A stretch of DNA of 64,000 nt from assembly GCA_037043235.1 (NCBI GenBank), contig JAWRVZ010000316.1:269001-333000 (forward strand). The letters run 5' to 3'. The stretch comes from Rhodeus uyekii (lineage: Eukaryota > Chordata > Actinopteri > Cypriniformes > Acheilognathidae). The notes below the pieces were generated by a model. That model did no database searches. It had not been told where the DNA came from and was given only the letters and a program-made list of their open reading frames with translations. The position numbers and the translations under genes were made by a program. This document shows positions 1 through 10,565 of this stretch, one piece after another (positions within the stretch are counted from its first letter, which is position 1; the number at the start of each line of letters is the position of its first letter).

Positions 1-237
1 TTCAAATATTTACAAGCCCAGAAAAACACATTAATGACTCAAAGCAAAGCTGGCAGTTTGAGAACACGGCCACAGACCACAAAACCTGACAATGCTGCAT
101 TTCACGGTAATAAATACACAATTAGATGTTTATACTGATAAACCACTGACGAAAAATTATATGATATTTGATTTAATTTATGGAGTAAAAACAAACCTTA
201 TAAGCTCCACATGTCGACAGCGCATTACAATGACCGG

Positions 238-253
238 CCGCTAGAGGGCGCAG
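238..253 (+). promoter_or_regulatory. CTCF-like motif, plus orientation
   Basis: CCGCTAGAGGGCGCAG fits the CTCF core consensus CCRSYAGRKGGCGC at essentially every core position. The surrounding sequence is AT-rich, so the GC-rich motif stands out. Its orientation is opposite to the CSE motifs of the Pcdh promoters. Confidence 0.65.
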
Positions 254-468
254 TTTCAACAATTGATTTTCTTTTCCCCTTTTTATTCAAGAACATTTTA
301 TCACAAAACAACTTAAGTTTTTCAGTATATGACAGATATTTATATTTAATTTTAATATTAAAACATGTAATTTAATAATATTACAAAAATCCAAATACAC
401 TTTTAGGATTAATATATATCCAGGGTTAAAGAAATCAATCCTCCAATGTTAAATATGCTCTCAGGGTT

Positions 469-765
<297 letters not shown>

Positions 766-799
766 ATTTTATGGGAACTTTCCATAGACAAACTGTATA

Positions 800-925
800 T
801 TCTTTCTCCTACTCCTAACTCTACCCATAACGGAAAACTTTCAGCATTTTTATAAGTTCAATAAATAATTTAGTCTGGTTTATAAGCTATTTTTCTCACG
901 GGGACCAAAGAAAATGTCCCCACAC
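800..925. repeat. Probable dispersed cyprinid-type repeat fragment
   Basis: Contains CTAACTCTACCC, an AT-rich middle, and the inverted pair GGGGACC (900-906) and GTCCCC (916-921). This arrangement resembles a short element common in cyprinid introns; the family assignment is from memory of its general look. Confidence 0.4.
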
Positions 926-1715
926 ACAACAAATCTGTCTGTTGCATTTCATTAGACACAGAAAAAGCACAACCACAACACCTGCCCGAAAATCATCCAG
1001 ACAGTTATCTTTCCTCACAGTATTTTATCCACTGTTATTCTCCGTCTGAAGGACTCACTGATGTGGAGCAATGCTTCCCTCCCTCTCTGCTGCATGTGAA
1101 ACGGATAACGAGACGGTAATGAGAGGCTGGATGAATGTCTTGATCAGAGCAGATCTGCTATTAAAACTGATCAAATATTGAGATACAACAATCTCCAGAC
1201 TGGTGATAATATGTATTATAAAACCAATAATAGCAACAACTCTAACAGCACAATAATAATATTATTAGTATTAATAATTGAATATATTTATACAGCACAC
1301 TTTATACAGATGATAACACTTTATATATTGTATTAGAAAAGTCACACAGTAACAACACCTACAAAATGCTTCATTATTGCATTTCAGCATTACATAATTA
1401 CATACATATGCAAGGTTATATCAAGGTTACAAGGTAATTTTAATTTGTTGCACATTTTTGAGGGTTTTCTTCATTTAAAGACACAAACTGTATAAACATA
1501 AGGTGTATAAATATGCTGCATTTCATTATTCATGTATATTATTTTGTAATATATTGTTGCTATTCATTTCTTCTTTAAAAATGTCAATATAATAGTGTAA
1601 AACTAATACTATATGATATTATTAATATTTAATTGTGCACAGATTATAGAGTTGTAGACCTCTTAAAGCTTGTATGTTAAATTATAACCATGTGACTGAC
1701 TGCGAGTGTGTTTGT

Positions 1716-1729
1716 GCGCCGCCCTGTGG
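1716..1729 (-). promoter_or_regulatory. CTCF-like motif, minus orientation
   Basis: Minus strand CCACAGGGCGGCGC resembles the CTCF core with two off-consensus bases. A tandem pair of CACGTG E-boxes follows at 1786-1797. Confidence 0.4.
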
Positions 1730-1785
1730 CGAAATCATGAACTGCAGCTCTGCGCGTTTCAGCCTCACGAGGGAAAACAGTGATG

Positions 1786-1797
1786 CACGTGCACGTG
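1786..1797. promoter_or_regulatory. Tandem CACGTG E-boxes
   Basis: Two directly adjacent CACGTG palindromes in an otherwise AT-rich stretch, 179 bp from the split RE1. Binding by bHLH factors is possible but unproven. Confidence 0.35.
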
Positions 1798-1964
1798 TTT
1801 ACGCATAAAGGAAACGAATACAGTCCGAACTATTTATAAAATGATATATGATCAATACAAAAACTTAAAAATATAAAAATAGCAAGAGAGAGGTGTGAGA
1901 GAGAGCTGATCACAAATGTTCATTTTAGAGAATATAGAAAAAAGGAAAAGGACGCAAAGCCCGT

Positions 1965-1991
1965 TTCAGCACTGCAGCGGCGGACAGCGCC
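1965..1991 (+). promoter_or_regulatory. Split RE1 motif with expanded spacing, 3' of the array
   Basis: Left half TTCAGCACT (8 of 9 RE1 positions) and right half GGACAGCGCC (10 of 10) separated by 8 bases instead of 2. Expanded half-site spacing of about this size is a known non-canonical REST arrangement. It lies 41 bp left of a long CA microsatellite. Confidence 0.55.
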
Positions 1992-2030
1992 ACTCAGATA
2001 CACTACAGCTTCTGCACCGAACCAGCTGCT

Positions 2031-2189
<159 letters not shown>

Positions 2190-3060
2190 TACTTGAAGTT
2201 GACATTTTATAAAGTATAAACTATTTCAGCTGTACAGTATTTAAAAACACCAGACAAAGCAGAAACAATGTGGAAATTGCAGCTTTCACAGTCGAATATT
2301 ATGAGATTTATAGGGTTTAAGTGCAATGTAACAGACTGATGTATTTAGCTTACATAACTATTGTGAATGTTTACTACTAGTCAATAGTTTGAACACACAC
2401 ATGCTGTTTCTTATTATTTTTTTATAGTTAAAATAATACATTTCCTTGAGCCACAACTCAATAAAAACTTAAAATGTATATACACAATTTAAATGTATCT
2501 ACAGAACTAACTTTAGATGAGTTAAAAATATTTTAAGATGAACAAATTAATGTGTCCAAACTGTTGACGTTATGGCATACATAATAAAATGCAAAATATC
2601 CGAGCAGCTGCAGAAAACAGATCTATGATAATAAAATATAAGAGATAATAAAATATGCATATGTGTAGAAAGCTTTTTATAAATGAAACAAGCACTAAGT
2701 TGAGTGATGCATGTGTGTGTCTTCAATGCAACTCTTACCTTGATTTGCAGACGCAGGTGGATCAGACACATGAGCAGGAGGAGAGGATGGAAGGAGAACG
2801 TGGACATGAAAAAGAAGAAGAAAAACAGGTTTGATTAGAGTGATGCAACAGCAGACGTGCACAGGACCCTCATACTTACCAAACCCTGCATGAAACCTTC
2901 AGCAGATCTCCAGACAAACAACACATGAACATTTCTTTATGTGAGTCAGATAGAAAGATTAATGAAAGAGAAAGAGAAAAGAGAGAAAGTTCAGAGAAAC
3001 CAAACACCTCTGATGAGTAGCAGCTTCATATATTAATCATTCAAACCTCCATATATCCCA

Positions 3061-3093
<33 letters not shown>
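3061..3093. repeat. CT/CA microsatellite
   Basis: CT repeat passing directly into a CA repeat. Confidence 0.95.
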
Positions 3094-3209
3094 GTTGGGT
3101 TTTGGATTTCATGAGATCAGCAGAATGCAAAAAAAAAAAAAAGCCCTTACAATGACAACAGCGCTCATAAAATTAGAAGAAAATATAAGAAGAAAAAAGT
3201 CATATGAGG

Positions 3210-3257
3210 TATATATATATATATACATATATATACACACACACATATACATATATT
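3210..3257. repeat. AT/AC-rich simple repeat
   Basis: Alternating TA and CA dinucleotides with interruptions. Confidence 0.9.
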
Positions 3258-3543
3258 AGGACTGCAAATAGATTGATCACACACTTATCAGGAACTTAAG
3301 CATACACCATTTATCTTCATAACGTTCATCTAGCCATCATTTGATCTTCAGATTGAAGGATGATTCCCACAAAACTGTGTTTTATGCAAGTGTTTCAAGA
3401 TAAATGTGCTAAAAAGGACACTTGGAGACTCCAAATGGTCACCATATAACAAAATGATATAAAGAGGCAATATATTTCTTTTATTTATGCACACCAAAGC
3501 ACCAATTATGAAAAAAAGTGTAAACCACATATTCAAGAATGTT

Positions 3544-3547
<4 letters not shown>

Positions 3548-3580
<33 letters not shown>
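3548..3580. repeat. GT microsatellite
   Basis: Uninterrupted GT repeat, opposite in orientation to the other CA runs here. Confidence 0.95.
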
Positions 3581-3582
<2 letters not shown>

Positions 3583-3907
3583 AAACTATTATCTAATATA
3601 TTATTTTAGCACAAATTCAAGTGCAAACATTAATATATACATTGAATGAAATGTTATTGTAGAAGAATGTAAAAGTCCTCTTGAACCATGATGGAAATAT
3701 GCAAATTAACAAGACAATATGCTTAGCTTATTACAGCATTGAACTCTCACAGATGTATTCATGCTCACTATAAAAACACACACTTGTCCCATCCCCCATA
3801 ACATTAACCCAGAATCTCTGGTGAGGACATGCCTCCATCCATGACAGGGGAGTGGAAGGGCTTTAGCAGCACCTCATCACATCACATCCAGCCCTGAACC
3901 TTTCACT

Positions 3908-3919
3908 GCCCCCCTGTGG
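3908..3919 (-). promoter_or_regulatory. CTCF-like motif, minus orientation
   Basis: Minus strand CCACAGGGGGGC agrees with the CTCF core CCACNAGGGGGC except for G in place of A at the sixth base. Part of a compact GC-rich patch with the X-box and a second CTCF-like motif. Confidence 0.45.
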
Positions 3920-3942
3920 ACTCAAGAGCAGTGGTACAGCCT

Positions 3943-3956
3943 GTTGCCGTGGCAAC
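3943..3956. promoter_or_regulatory. RFX X-box palindrome
   Basis: GTTGCCGTGGCAAC is a perfect inverted repeat of GTTGCC/GGCAAC with a two-base spacer, the classical RFX-family X-box. RFX factors act in neural and ciliated cells; a role here is inferred. Confidence 0.55.
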
Positions 3957-3962
3957 ACCATC

Positions 3963-3976
3963 CCACCAGGGGATGG
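3963..3976 (+). promoter_or_regulatory. CTCF-like motif, plus orientation
   Basis: CCACCAGGGGATGG has the first ten CTCF core bases, then AT in place of GC. It faces away from the motif at 3908-3919. Confidence 0.4.
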
Positions 3977-4237
3977 AAACGGGGCCAGTAGAGGAAGAGG
4001 AGAAAGCAGAGGGCATGTATGACACAAACGCAGAACAAAGCATATTTATCCTCCACAAAAAAGATTGTAGATTTAACATCGCTTCTTATTTAAGCACAAA
4101 CTAATGTAATTTAAGCTAATGCACCAAAACAAAGAAATATCATCAGTTGTCACTACAAGCAGAATTTAAGGGCTTGTGGTGGAATTATATGCATGTTTTG
4201 GGGTGTTTTGTGTCATGCTGACCGGCTGGCGATGCAG

Positions 4238-4238
<1 letters not shown>

Positions 4239-4268
<30 letters not shown>
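4239..4268. repeat. CA microsatellite
   Basis: About 15 CA units. Confidence 0.95.
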
Positions 4269-4269
<1 letters not shown>

Positions 4270-4933
4270 AGACAATGCCGGCAGGAAGTGCAGATGGAGA
4301 GGGGGAGGAGAAATCAGAGACAAGAGGAAGAGAAAAAGACATAAAGGAACGAAAGCTTCTCTTGTATAGAGAGATGAGACATTTGATGAATAAAAATGAA
4401 CAAATCGTAGAATAATACATTACAGTCTTAGAAGAAAAGCTTACGTAAACAAATAATTCTGTCTAGTGCTTCATATAAAAAACCTTTATGGATTTAGATT
4501 TAATTGATTAGTTTAGGTTAAATTAACATTATATTCATAAAACAGCTTGTTTACGTACTTTATTATTAGACACAATATTAAATATCCAGTTAAACGTGAA
4601 AGCATTCTTCAATCGTTTAAGACATTTCTCCTTATATGGAACCTTTTTAATTAAAAAGTTCTTTAGAATTGAGCCAAGAACACTAGGATTCTATATAGAA
4701 CCACATTGAAACTTTATGTTTTTCATGATAAACAATTATGCTTGTATCTGACATGAACAGGGAAAAAAGTCAATCATAAAGATATTTCCCACTCTCAGAT
4801 ACAACAAACAAAAACAACTGGTATGAATAGCTTGGATTTAGTTTACGGACTGTGTACGCAGGTCTCTGTCCTACTGTCTCACTGGCCTTGATAAACCCAG
4901 TTTAATCCTTTCAGCGGATCAGTGTGCTGCGGT

Positions 4934-4936
<3 letters not shown>

Positions 4937-4991
<55 letters not shown>
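4937..4991. repeat. CA microsatellite
   Basis: About 27 CA units. Confidence 0.95.
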
Positions 4992-4992
<1 letters not shown>

Positions 4993-5445
4993 TCAATACA
5001 CACAATCTCCCACAGAATGAGTCACATGCAGGTGATCAGCATCATTCTGTATGGCCTGTATTGCATATGAGAGCATGTGCAATTTAAATGACAGCTTTCC
5101 TCTCTAAATCAGCAATCATCCCGTGCTAATCTTCTGTGAGAAGCACACCTGTTCACAAAGCTCAGGAGAGACAGATTTCTTAAGGAGAGATGCACTGCAA
5201 CGCAGAACAGAACAGAAAATAGAAAATAAAGCTGGATCTCTTCCGATACAAATTCAAGAGACACAGGACCAAATCTGTTTTTCTTGCTAAGATGTTAAAT
5301 GCTTCTCCTTTGTTTATAATCACAGCAAAACATAAACAGACACGTTGAGCTTTTAGACACCTGACTTTACCTAGAATACCTATTCCTAATGTAATGAAAG
5401 CAAACACACACCTGACAGAAAGTAATCAAGTTACAAACAGTAGCA

Positions 5446-5597
5446 CTTTATTTTATAGTCCTGTACATTACATTCATTAATTTAACTGGGTAACAATTGA
5501 TCCTGAACCTCCTCCTAAACCTACCCTTAACCCCTGTAGTTACTTTATGCTACTCAGTATTTTCTTAGGTAAGTACAAGCACTGTAAAATAAAATGC
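5446..5597. mobile_element. MITE-like element with terminal inverted repeats
   Basis: The left end TTTATTTTATAGTCCTGTAC and the reverse complement of the right end TTTATTTTACAGTGCTTGTAC agree at most positions, giving an element of about 150 bp with no coding capacity. The middle holds CCTAAACCTACCCTTAACCC. Probably a non-autonomous DNA transposon remnant. Confidence 0.5.
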
Positions 5598-7538
5598 GAC
5601 CTAAAAACAACATATAATCAATCAGATCCTATAATCAACATAGCCATGTTCTTTTTAAATTAAAGATATGTCAGGTAAAAATAAAGCAGAACATTTGATA
5701 CAAAGGTGATTGTCCATTTTATATACATACTGTATATAAACAACTGTGCTCTTGACCTTTCATACAATGGCAATCTGTTAATAAAGAATGCTTTGAAGTG
5801 AGAAGCTCCTTTCAGTGAATTGTGAGGAAACAGCTCCTCAAAGCTCAAGAGCATGCAGATTTATGATGTACTTTAAAGAAAAGGCGCTAATAAGTCCAGG
5901 AACTGAAGATTAGCAAAATGAAAGCCAGATGTTGGGACATTTGGCAAAGAGGGTAATGGGGAAGAAGCAAGGATGTGTGCACCACACACAGACAACAGAA
6001 GGTGTGTTTGTGCACGAGTGACCTTGATGCAATTCAGGTCAACAATAAAAGACATCCTTTTCATTTCATAAAGATAGAGACATACCATGACAACGACGCT
6101 AAAACTGCAGCTGAAAAGTAGAAACTTCCCGTATTAGCAGTTTCCATAAGCAAGAAGAACATCTGACAAGCACATGTCTCTCTTTCCCCAGCTCGTCTTT
6201 AATGTGCTGCAGAGTTCCCACAAATAATAATGAGTCTATTAAAGAGCAGCTAGTGGCACACTGGAAAATACACTAAACATACAAGCTATAAAGTTGAAGT
6301 CAACATAAAATGGCTTAGTACCAAATTTGCTTCTGTAATATGATGCAATTCAGAGTGGAGGAAGATATAAGTGATGAAACAGTTTATTTAATGTGTGCGT
6401 GTCTGTTTACTGTATGCATTGAGTGCAAGAGTAGAGAGAACACGACCTAGATCACTTCTAAATGAATTATTTCCTGTGTTTTGAGCTCATGTATGATATT
6501 GTTTTGAACACAATAATAAAACAATCCTGACTCTTTCTGTTTTTACATGCATATTGAACCCGGCTTATTTATCAGCTCTTGTAATGCTGAAAACAGTCAT
6601 GTCTAGGGTTTCTCTGTCACTAATTGTTAATTTGTCCTCATCAACATATTCTATACTGTCTGTCACAGGACTACGCAGCTTTCTAGATGCTCAAAATGGC
6701 TGCCAGCATCGCATTGCAGTGGTGTTATGCGAGATACTGAGTGCACATCTTCTCTCTGCATTCACACTTCATCTTATTTACACCTTTTCTCCTCAAATAA
6801 TTTGAACTGTGTGTGGATCAGTACGTGATCTAGTGCCGCTGCATGATGAGGGCAATCATGTGTGCCTGTGAAGCAGAAAATGGGTCAGTGAATGAAAAAT
6901 AGTGTGCAGTGTCCCTGTTCTTCCTGCAGCACTATCTCTCTTCTCCCTCTCTCTCATTCTCCATCCTCTGCTTTACTGCCCGTTTGCACTGCCACAATTC
7001 TGAGGAAACAAATTCTGCTCCACCAGGGTGTGCTTTGTCAATTATTCATCATCTGATAATGCAAGGAATTGGTTTGGATGTTGCTCTGTGTCGTTGTTAT
7101 TTTGTTGCATCCACCTCATCACACACACGACCCCCGTCCTCCCCCCTCCCCCCACGACTGCAGTCTGTGAATACAGAGCACACTTCCTGTTTTCTCCTCC
7201 TCACACCATTCTAAAGGAGTGAATGAGAATGTCATATCACAGTTTAAATTACACTGAATTTTTTTTATGAGCCTAATGCATATACTTATTTAGATACTTA
7301 TGACACAGAATATGTCTGAATACGCTAGAATCTAGATGACGATTATCAAGCCATCTGTCATTCATTTTAAAAGTAAAATAGCACACTTTCAACACTTGTG
7401 GTTTCTCAAAATCAACAAAATACCAGCTGATTTGAAAGATCATGCAACATTTGAGAGATTAAGTTATAGACTCCTGATCTATTGCGATGTTCAGAAATCT
7501 GTAAGTGTGAATTAAATGAGCAAGTACTGAGATCTCAC

Positions 7539-9944
7539 CTCTGCACTAACATCTGGTTCCTCCATATTTCTGTTTTGCTTTGGCACTGTCCTTGTGCCAC
7601 TTAAGTCAACATTTAAAACGCTTTGACTTGAAGGCCGCAAAAACTTCAGATCACTCTTTCTGGAGTCAGTAGTGCCACACACCTCATAATTGTACACGTG
7701 CTGCAAAGTTCCTGTTCCGCCTACGTCTGCGTAAAGAGGCGGATAATACGGAATGACTGGAAGATTCGCTCCAGATTTATAAAACATCCGCTCGCGTCTC
7801 CATCTGTAGCATTTGACCGACAGTATGGCAATGATGGACACGATAAAGAGAAACGAAACCACAGCCAAAGCCAAGACCAGATAGAAAGTCAGGTTGTCGT
7901 TGTATTCCGTGTCGTGCGTAAAGTCGGTGAACTCCGAGAGCACTTCAGGGAAGCTGTCCGCCACCGCCACGTTAACATTGACTGTAGCTGATCGAGAGGG
8001 CTGTCCGTTGTCCTCCACTACAACAGTGAGTCTTTGTTTGACAGCATCTTTATCTGTCACTTGGCGTACAGTTCTGATCTCTCCATTCTGTGCGCCCACT
8101 TCAAACAGCGCCCTGTCTGTGGCTTTCTGCAGTTTATATGAGAGCCAGGCATTCTGTCCAGAGTCCACATCAACAGCCACCACTTTAGTCACCAGATAAC
8201 CCACATCTGCCGAACGAGGCACTATTTCAGCCACAACAGAAGCGCCTGACTGGACCGGATACAGAACCTGAGGCGCGTTGTCGTTCTGGTCCTGAATGAT
8301 GATTTTAACGCTCGCGTTGCTGCTGAGAGGAGGAGAGCCTCCGTCCTGCGCTTTTATTGTGATTGCAAATGATTTTAATTGTTCATAATCAAACGATTTT
8401 GACGCATAAATCGTCCCACTGTCGGAGTTGATAGAAACAAAAGACGAAATTGGCGTGCCGTTCAAATCATTACCAGAAATAAAGTAGGAAATGCGTGCGT
8501 TTGCTCCCAAATCTGCGTCATGCGCTTTAACGCTGAACAAAGACAGAGAAGGCGAATTATTCTCCATCACATACGCATTATATGAATCCTGTTCAAACTG
8601 CGGCGCGTGATCATTTACATCAGTGATCTTTACGTTCAACGTGTTTTTACTAAACAAAGAAGGGCTGCCACTGTCTTTGGCTGTGATGGTAATATTATAC
8701 TCAGCTATGTCTTCTCTGTCTAGTTCGGAGTCTGTGACAATACTGTAATAATTTGTCAAAGAGGACTCGATTTTAAACGGAAGGTCTCGCTTAATAAAAC
8801 AGGTGATCTTTCCGTTTTCTTCAGAATCGCTGTCTTGTATATTTATCATGGCCACTACGGTTCCGAGTGGTGAATTTTCAGATATACTGTTAGAGAAAGA
8901 CATAAGCGTCATTTTTGGCGTGTTATCATTTATGTCTGTTACTTCCACGATCACCTCAGACGAATCTGACAACCCCCCCTGATCTTTAGCTTGAATTTTA
9001 AACTCGTGTATTGCAGATTCTTCGAAATCAAGCTCACCTATCAATCTTATTTCACCACTGGACGGATCGACAGAAAACAGGTCTCGAATTTTGGGTGTGG
9101 TGTGTTGAAAATAATACCCGATTTGTCCATTTGATACAGTATCCGCATCGGTTGCATTAACAATCATCAGCAATCCTTTTGCGGTATTTTCTGGAATAGA
9201 TATTCTGTATGTGTGCTTTTGGAAAACCGGAGCATTGTCATTTATATCTAAAACAATAATGTGTATTTTTACCGTGCCAGTGCGTTTCGGGTTGCCTCCA
9301 TCTGTAGCAGTTAAAGTCAAATACAAATGTTCTTGTTTCTCTCGGTCTAAAGGCGTTTGCAAAACAAGCTCGACATTTTTACTGCTGCCTGATCGACTTT
9401 GGGTCTTTAGAGTAAAATGATCCGTAGGATGAACTGAATAACTCTGAATACTATTAATGGCGACATCAGGATCAACTGCACTATCCACAGTAAAACGCGC
9501 TCCGTTTGAAGCAGATTCGCTTATTTCCAATGTAATTTCACCTCTTGGAAATGCAGGACTGTTGTCGTTAACATCCAGTATTTCTATGGTGATGCGATAG
9601 AGCTCAATAGGATTTTCTAAGATGACTTCAAAGCTCAGACTGCATGCGGATACAGCACCGGCGCACAAAAGCTCCCGGTCGATTCTCTCTTTAATAATGA
9701 TGTGCCCTTTCTCCCGGTCGAGCGCAACATATTCCCGGCCACCTGCTGTAAAGATCCGCGCTTTCCCCGTTGTAAGCCTTTTAAGCTCAAGACCTAGATC
9801 TTTAACCATGTCTCCGACGAATGAACCGGGTGGCATTTCCTCTGGCACAGAGTAACGGACCTGTCCAAACGCGCAACTGAGAAAGTGCGCACAGAACAGC
9901 AGAACACACGACGGCCATGCAGAGTGACGATCCTTCCTCCTCAT
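7539..9944 (-). CDS. V1: protocadherin gamma-type variable exon, 3'-most of the array (subgroup A)
   Basis: An 802-codon open exon running from an ATG to a GAG|GTGAG splice donor; it would be spliced in frame to constant exons outside the window. Residues 1-27 are a signal peptide, the mature chain starting QVRYSVPEEM. EC1 is about 28-131, EC2 132-240, EC3 241-345, EC4 346-450, EC5 451-558, EC6 559-683, each repeat ending in a DxNDNxP-type linker. The membrane span is about 685-710 and the tail reaches residue 802. It is a neuronal cell-surface homophilic adhesion protein by family. EC1-EC5 belong to neither subgroup B nor C, but EC6 through the NYEVC motif is nearly identical to the other exons. 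The tail (RPSSQSVLNVDLSGT, ending DVSAE) is unique; its QSVL..VD..GT pattern is nearest to V17. Family certain, exact gene number unknown. Confidence 0.95.
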
Positions 9945-10565
9945 GTTGATGGCGGAGCTTCGATTTATACTTCACAAAAAAATGAGATGAAATATCCACT
10001 TGATAGCGCAGAGAAGTCTTCGAAATATCTAATAATTAAAGTGAAATCTAAAACTGGAACAAAGCAAGGACATTGCCGGTTAAAAGAAACATCCAGATTG
10101 AGCGTTGCGCAAGGCTTTGTGCTAAATGCACAGCCCAAGTGGCACGGAAGGCGTGTGTGATGCATAAAATCAGCCTGTTCTACCTTATCAACCAACAGCG
10201 ACGCTTAGGGTTTAACCCAAAAACTGCAAATTGCTTTTCACATGCGCATTATGAGAGCTGTTTATGAAAAAGATGGAAGTGATGGAATAAGGTGAAAGCG
10301 GCAGTATCCTCTTTTTCGCACATCACTGTGAAAAACCTACAGTAGAGAACAACAAACTCTGTTTCTTCTAAAAAAAAAAAGCTGCAATAGTTGCATTCAT
10401 TTTTAAATGGCAATGCTTATTATGGAAAGTCAAAAGAAAATACACAAATGCGTAAAACTCTGACACATTACTAAATACGAGTGTAAATGCAGTATTTCAA
10501 AATGCAGCATGAACTAAATTAATTAAGCGATTACATTAAATACAATCTCATTCCACAAACCTCAC
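9945..10565. other. V1 promoter and V1-V2 spacer
   Basis: Leader and promoter of V1 with CSE at 10192-10205, then about 360 bp of AT-rich sequence. Shortest spacer in the array and unrelated by eye to the others. No RE1 seen. Confidence 0.7.
10192..10205 (-). promoter_or_regulatory. CSE/CGCT-box promoter element of V1
   Basis: Sense core AAGCGTCGCTGTTGG-like; the CGCTGTTGG half is intact and the left half is diverged from the AGTGC of other exons. It lies about 248 bp upstream of the V1 ATG. In mammalian Pcdh clusters this element binds CTCF and sets promoter choice; that role is inferred here. Confidence 0.75.

Noticed and set aside
2735..2830. Possible minus-strand exon ending CAAATCAAG|GTAAGAG after a pyrimidine-rich stretch
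   Set aside because: The donor looks good, but the translation shows no Pcdh constant-region feature or other recognisable domain, and the pyrimidine run alone explains the look.
3916..4104. Plus-strand 62-codon frame in the GC-rich patch
   Set aside because: Short, no homology recognised, on the strand opposite to the cluster; the patch is better read as regulatory motifs.
6554..7222. Plus-strand frames of 64-101 codons
   Set aside because: Low-complexity Ser/Leu-rich translations with no domain or splice support.
10366..10380. Short poly-A run near V1-V2
   Set aside because: Too short to indicate a retroposed copy; no target-site duplication seen.
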